Shown here: piece after piece, positions 59,421 to 64,000 of the stretch | Position numbering within the stretch: the stretch's first letter is position 1 | Layout: every line of letters starts with the position of its first letter | Notes under the pieces: model-generated | Told to the model about the DNA's origin: nothing | What the model saw: only the letters and a program-made list of their open reading frames with translations | The model's database searches: none | Assembly (NCBI GenBank): GCA_032719365.1 | Contig: CM064874.1 | Span: forward strand, 36,008,716 to 36,072,715 | Length of the DNA: 64,000 bases | Direction of reading: 5' to 3' | Origin: Prinsepia uniflora | Taxonomy: Eukaryota; Streptophyta; Magnoliopsida; Rosales; Rosaceae | Position numbers and translations under genes: made by a program

Positions 59421-60672
59421 ATTAGTTTTAATGGTTTAATAATAAAATGTGGAAGTTAGCCTTGAATTAGCATATGAACTTAATTATGGACAAAGTCTAG
59501 AGTGAAAGTGTGTTATGGAAAACTAAATAATGTACGTTCATGGTCCTTATGGTTATTATGATTTTTGAGAGCAATTTGAGATAAGGTTGAAATATGAAGA
59601 ACAAAGAAATGCCTATACAAATCAAGGAAAAGCTGAATAGGACTATGAACATTGAGTATGTGAGTTACTATAGGATTATAATGGGTATTTTGAGTCTTAA
59701 GTTAACGGTGATAACAAGGGTAAGAGGACTTGATAAATTGGTATAAACTGGTTTGTTATTTATGATTGTCAACAACTCCGGGACAATATGAATGTGGTAT
59801 CATGATGTTCTATATGTATGGGAAGATGTGTTATATTGAATATGATCTTATTGGTAAATAGAAACTTTGTGAATACTTAAGATTATGGTTAAAATCCTAC
59901 TTGAAAATAAATAAGTTAATGAGTAACCTAGTGATTTGTACTTAAGGCGAAGGACATTGGCAAATAGTATATGTTGTCATTGGTGTGGTAAGTGAAACCT
60001 ACATGCTCCGAGATTGGTCGATCAAAGTTCAAGGAGAGGTTAGTTTACAATATGAGTAAATTTGGAATAAAAGTCGAGTGCATATGTGAATGATAGGGTA
60101 ATAATATACTTATGAAAGTATCTGGAAAGTCTGGGAGATACCATTCTTTTGTATGCTCACCCTTCAACATAAGTAATTCTTTGAGAATACAGAGAGATAA
60201 ATAGCAATTTAACAAGGTTAATAGTAATGTTACTTTTACCAAATCTTCTTGTGGTAATTAGGCTTTGAGGATCTATTGACGATATTTTGACGCACCTATG
60301 TTATACTTATCAAAGGAAGTTGCAGTTTAGCATTCTGCTATAACAAAATTACAAATTTTAGAGTAAGAAAAAAAAGTTGATGTGCCTCAAGAATTCTCAA
60401 ACATGTCCCACATCACAAGTTAAGATTGTAAAAGAGGAAAAATTGAAGGTAAAAAAAAAACTGACCAGAGATTTTTTAGAAAATAGGAGCTAACTTTTGC
60501 CACAATCATAGTGCCAACAATCCAGGAAATGAATGGGAAAATTACAACGGCAGACTCAACAACAATTATAAAATCCTAACTCAAATTAGCCGGCTAATTA
60601 CAACAAATTCCAGCGCCCGAATTCCAAAAGCTCCACCCATTCTCGACAGCAAGACAATAATCGACAAATACC
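59421..60672. other. AT-rich intergenic sequence, nothing recognised
   Basis: Only short open frames and poly-A runs. Includes the 3' flank of the histone H4 gene (60560-60672). Confidence 0.5.
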
Positions 60673-60984
60673 CTAACCCCCAAACCCGTAGAGAGTCCTT
60701 CCTTGCCTCTTGAGAGCGTAAACGACGTCCATCGCTGTCACGGTCTTCCTCCTTGCGTGCTCAGTGTAGGTAACGGCGTCACGAATGACATTCTCGAGGA
60801 AGATCTTGAGAACACCACGGGTCTCCTCGTATATCAGGCCACTGATACGCTTCACGCCACCTCTACGAGCGAGACGGCGAATCGCAGGCTTAGTGATGCC
60901 CTGGATGTTGTCGCGGAGAACCTTACGATGACGCTTCGCCCCTCCTTTGCCCAATCCCTTGCCTCCTTTTCCACGTCCTGACAT
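60673..60984 (-). CDS. Histone H4
   Basis: Encodes 103 residues, the exact length of H4 including Met, starting [20 protein letters not shown] and ending [13 protein letters not shown]4 pairs with H3 in the nucleosome core in the nucleus. The full histone fold is present, with the acetylatable N-terminal lysines and the DNA-contacting KRHRK patch. Ile at position 60 and Arg at 77 (counting without the Met) are the plant residues. The coding region has no intron. The 5' flank has a TATA box and a probable 5'-untranslated intron. It is the only intact gene in the window, and its third codon positions are clearly G/C-rich compared with the AT-rich surroundings. The open frame on the opposite strand is a shadow of it. 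Confidence 0.98.
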
Positions 60985-61010
60985 TCTTGGACAGTCAAAA
61001 TCTCAAATAT

Positions 61011-61106
61011 CTGAACACAATTGGAAAAAGAAAAAAAAAAAGTTAACGAAAAATCAAATTTAGCGAAATGCGAAAATTATAAAATTAACGACAAAATATA
61101 AAACAC
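61011..61106 (-). other. Probable intron in the 5' untranslated region of histone H4
   Basis: Minus strand: GCAG|GTGTTTTATATTTTG at the right, a T-rich tract, and TTGTGTTCAG| at the left, leaving 26 bases to the ATG. The length (96 nt) and T-richness fit a plant intron. Such leader introns are better known from replacement-type histone genes, so this gene may be expressed outside S phase too. Confidence 0.6.
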
Positions 61107-61189
61107 CTGCAATTGGAAGAGAAAACAGAAGCGAGGGACTCTTTGCTTTCTTCTGGTTAATAAATGAAAGTTAATTGGGATGAAAAGGC

Positions 61190-61197
61190 TATTTATA
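61190..61197 (-). promoter_or_regulatory. TATA box of histone H4
   Basis: Minus strand CTATAAATAGCC, about 205 bp before the ATG (110 bp if the leader intron is removed). Confidence 0.85.
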
Positions 61198-61225
61198 GCG
61201 CGAAGCGGGTCTTCGGCAGACGAAG

Positions 61226-61238
61226 CACGATCCGTGTG
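61226..61238 (-). promoter_or_regulatory. Octamer-like histone promoter motif
   Basis: Minus strand CACACGGATCGTG contains ACGGATC, one base off the plant histone octamer CGCGGATC, and lies 30-40 bp upstream of the TATA box. Confidence 0.6.
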
Positions 61239-61300
61239 ATAGGGAAACGAGAATTTTGAACCGTCGATGGATTTGGATATACGTTAAAGATGGAGGCTTG

Positions 61301-61357
61301 GAGTGGGTGTGGATCAGTGACGTGGGGTATGGAGTGGGTGGGATCAGTGACGTGGGG
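61301..61357 (-). promoter_or_regulatory. Duplicated Hex/type I-like element upstream of histone H4
   Basis: Two copies (61311-61325 and 61341-61355) of minus-strand CCACGTCACTGATCC. The plant histone type I element joins the Hex motif ACGTCA to an octamer in the form CCACGTCANCGATCCGCG, so 14 of 15 positions fit here. The copies lie inside a 30-bp tandem duplication. Confidence 0.7.
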
Positions 61358-61492
61358 TTATCTTCTTGTGTTTTCAGTGCCTTGCTTTGTGTTTCTTTGC
61401 ATTTGATTTTCGTAGTGAAAACTGCGCGGGGGTGGATTGGCGGCTTGGCGCTTCGAATGGGCGTTGTGACCGACTTTTAATTATGTACAAAG

Positions 61493-61660
61493 TTATTTGG
61501 ACTTTTTAAATTGATTATATTTAGTAAATATGTTGATATTGTAATCAATAAATGGTCTAATATAAATATAAAATAATTTTATTTATTAAAATAATATTAT
61601 TCATTGATTGCCACATCAACATAATCACTAAATATAGTCAATTTAGAGAGTCCAAATAAT
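61493..61660. mobile_element. Foldback MITE
   Basis: The two halves are long imperfect inverted repeats. The left side starts TTATTTGGACTTTTTAAATTG, and the right side read backward starts TTATTTGGACTCTCTAAATTG. Pairing continues through ATATTTAGT, TATGTTGAT and CAATCAAT toward an AT-rich centre. The element is about 168 bp with no coding. Superfamily and duplication cannot be settled because the terminal bases are AT-rich. Confidence 0.75.
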
Positions 61661-62132
61661 ATTATTCATTAATTATAATGTCTCATTAACTTGCATCGAT
61701 TTCGGAAAGGTTTATTAATTAAAATGTATCATTATCGCACTCGATTATTTTACTTTGCACTCTATTTATTAAAATAATTAAATTTTATAGATCTATGATT
61801 TTCATTTTCTTCAAAAATAGTTTTATGATTTTCATAAATTTTTACATAATTAATGATAAAATTATATAAAGTTACATGACAAAATTTTGCTGAATAATAT
61901 TGAGTCTTATATATTGTAATTGAGTTTTGAATAAAATATTAATGAGTTATATAATTTGATATTTTTTTTGAAGAAGCCTATAATCAAATCATAATTATTT
62001 TTTAATTAAAAATTTTCTAACTAAAATAAAATAACAATATTTCTAATACTTCAAAAAATAATGACAAAAATATAAATTTTTAACAATTAATGAGCAGATT
62101 GAGAGGCTAAAGCCGCTAAATATCATGCATGT
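61661..62132. other. AT-rich intergenic sequence
   Basis: No genes or recognised repeats; many A/T runs. Ends at the start of LTR K. Confidence 0.5.
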
Positions 62133-64000
62133 TATAACGACCCGTCCCGAAATTTCGTGATTATCGAGACTAATCAAGACTAATAAAGACTAATCGGGAT
62201 TAGTCGAGGTAAAATGACGATTTTACCCATGGAAGGGAAAAATGTTGACCTTTGATCTGGGAAATCAATTGCATGTGGACCGACGTCCATTATGTAGATC
62301 GAGGGATTACGAATACGTAGATAGGCAGCACGTCAAATTTGGACGTTGTACGGGAAAGTTATGGGTCTAGAAAGATTCGATCGGATTTTACGGTTACATG
62401 TTAATTGAGAAAGGTTGACTTTTAGTTGTTTTAATGAGGCCCAAAAATATCTCTTGCAGACCAATGGAGAAGTGACAAGTGTCACTCATCCCATTGGCCC
62501 ACTCTCCCATCTTCATGCATCTATATCTCTTTCTCCCATTTCAAAATACCTGAAACCCCACCCCTACCTCATTTCCATCTTCTTCTTCATCTGTTGTTGG
62601 CTAAGAGAGAGATGGAGATTGAGAGTGAGGAAGAGACGCAGTGAGAGGCGGACGAGGATGGCGGAGCTACGGTGGTTGGCTGGAAAACCCAGGTAAACCC
62701 GTGAACCATTTAGGGTGAATTTATGGGTCTTCAATTTTGGATGTTTTTACATTGTCATGAGCCCATATTCTTGTTCTTTGAGGTGAGAGGAGTATGTAGA
62801 GACAAAAATGGAAGGTTTTGGACGCGGGGAGTGGCCAGGAGAAGGACTCAAAGTTTGGCCGAAACTTTGGGAGCTCGTATCGTGTAAACCATGTACTTTC
62901 TCTCAATTATGGGTTCAAATTTGGATTTCTTGGCTCGAGTAGATAGATTTTGATATAAAGAACGTAGGATTTGGTTGATTTTTGAGAGAGTTATGAAGTT
63001 TTGAAATTCCATCCATTAATGGCGGATTCTGGTGGCAGGCTAGCGAACCAGATGGCGGCGCCAGTCGTGTTCTCCAGCGAGCGATGACATCATCGAGTGA
63101 CGTCACATGATGACGTCAACATGCCACATCATCGAATGATATTAGCACGATGACACAGCACGCCATATGGCAGGTGGTAGGTGGTGCCACGTGGCAGAGG
63201 GTGTCAGTGACACGTGGCAGGGGTGCCACATCAGCAGGGTGATGTCAACGGTTGACTAGCACTGAATTTCGTTGACCGAACTTTGACCGGTTCGTAAAGG
63301 CGTGTGGGCCTGAATTTCGAGGTCAAAACGATCTTATTCAAAAGATTTTGATGATCTGAATCCAATGGTGGTGGTTTCAGGTCGATCGAAGATCGTTTGG
63401 TTAGTGTTTTGGAGCTTTTTCTCTTCGGGAAGTGTGTTCGGGACGCGTTTTCGGCTTAGGGTTTTTGAGGGTTTATTGTATGGAATTATATGAATTTTTA
63501 GTGATCCTTGTGTGTGATTTGGACAGGCCCGGACGTCCCGGAGGCTTCGAATTTGGCATACAGCTCGGATTTTGAACGACTGGCAGTACTGTGAGTGGAC
63601 AGTTTCTTTCATAACTCTGATGCATATTTATATGTTTTACTGGCTTTATGTTATAATTTGTCGTGATTATGAATATGATTTCGATTGCTGGATAAATGTT
63701 GGATTTAAAATGTTTTATGATTATATTTCTGGATATTGAAATATGTTGGTTTTTGGAAAACCGTGTTTTGGGCTGGTGCCCTTATGATAACTGTTTTGGG
63801 TTGTTGTCATGTGCTAAATTATGTTTCGGTTTGGATTCTGTATGTTGGATTAGTTAACATCAAGCGATTGGATTGCCATATCCGAAGTTAGACTCCGTAG
63901 ATTCCTAGAGACGGGCTAGGACGTAAATGGGGTTGGGCTCCACACGTACCGACAAGGTTGGACCCTGTAGACCTTATACTCTCATACCAGTAATGTACAT
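62133..64000 (+). mobile_element. LTR K, 5' part, runs off the window
   Basis: Starts TATAACGACCCGTCCCG (canonical TGTAACGACC with one change), closely resembling LTR J. Palindrome 62466-62491 inside CCAAT/ATTGG, pyrimidine-rich leader, donor-like AACCCAGGTAAAC near 62690, ACGT-core array 63080-63250, acceptor-like TTTGGACAGG near 63518, then CTGTGAGTGGACA. Whether a coding region follows cannot be seen. Confidence 0.85.
62466..62491 (+). promoter_or_regulatory. Family palindrome in LTR K
   Basis: GGAGAAGTGACA-AG-TGTCACTCATCC between CCAAT and CATTGG. The left arm has two changes, the TGACA-AG-TGTCA core is intact. Confidence 0.7.

Noticed and set aside
60703..60981. 92-residue frame on the plus strand
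   Set aside because: Antisense shadow of the GC-rich histone H4 coding region.

Overview
The window is nuclear DNA of a flowering plant, most likely a eudicot. The clearest marker is an intact histone H4 gene near the right end, which carries the residues typical of plant H4 (Ile60 and Arg77). The species cannot be told from the sequence. Almost everything else is transposon sequence in many nested layers; the only other host-gene trace found is one exon of an F-actin-capping protein beta-subunit gene.

Left part (1-9580): two hAT-type DNA transposons whose transposase remnants lie on the minus strand. hAT-1 (left edge to 3218) keeps a BED-finger transposase fragment stopped by one in-frame TGA at a zinc-ligand codon. 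hAT-2 (3433-9453) is complete, with an 8-bp duplication GTTTTCAT. It keeps only the BED finger, which a solo LTR (3822-6683) splits. hAT-2 sits 4 bp from the 3' splice site of the capping-protein exon (9466-9580).

Middle and right (9784-60300, and 62133 to the end): many copies of one related family of very long (about 2.7-3.2 kb) non-coding LTRs that begin TGTAACGACC and end GGGTCCTGTCA or close variants. Two copies are followed by a primer-binding site TGGTATCAGAGC and decayed Ty3/gypsy gag-pol (elements J and P), so these are LTRs. Most of the rest are solo LTRs. Perfect 5-bp duplications could be read for C (TATGA), D (TATAT), E (GTATT), O (CTTTC), Q (ATAAA) and M (ATTAC), and one with a single mismatch for F (TTAAC/TTGAC). 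The nesting is: element P (minus strand) holds F, which holds D, E and a tandem TRIM array; the 5' LTR of P also holds Q (which holds O) and M (which holds S). Between 17379 and 34354 truncated copies alternate + - + -.

The LTRs do not look like random non-coding DNA. Ten copies keep the same 26-bp palindrome next to an inverted CCAAT box. Several keep a 9-bp-stem hairpin about 70 bp from the 3' end whose two arms change together. Each subfamily also carries an array of short hairpin units with paired arm changes, and an array of ACGT-core (CACGTG/TGACGTCA) and TGTCAG motifs. These shared structural modules are the best candidate here for something undescribed.

Smaller items: a three-LTR tandem TRIM with a tRNA-like insert in each LTR; a decayed element with TRIM-like ends carrying gypsy integrase and a perfect duplication; a foldback MITE; a 140-bp (CA)n tract; and a histone promoter with two copies of a Hex/type I-like motif.
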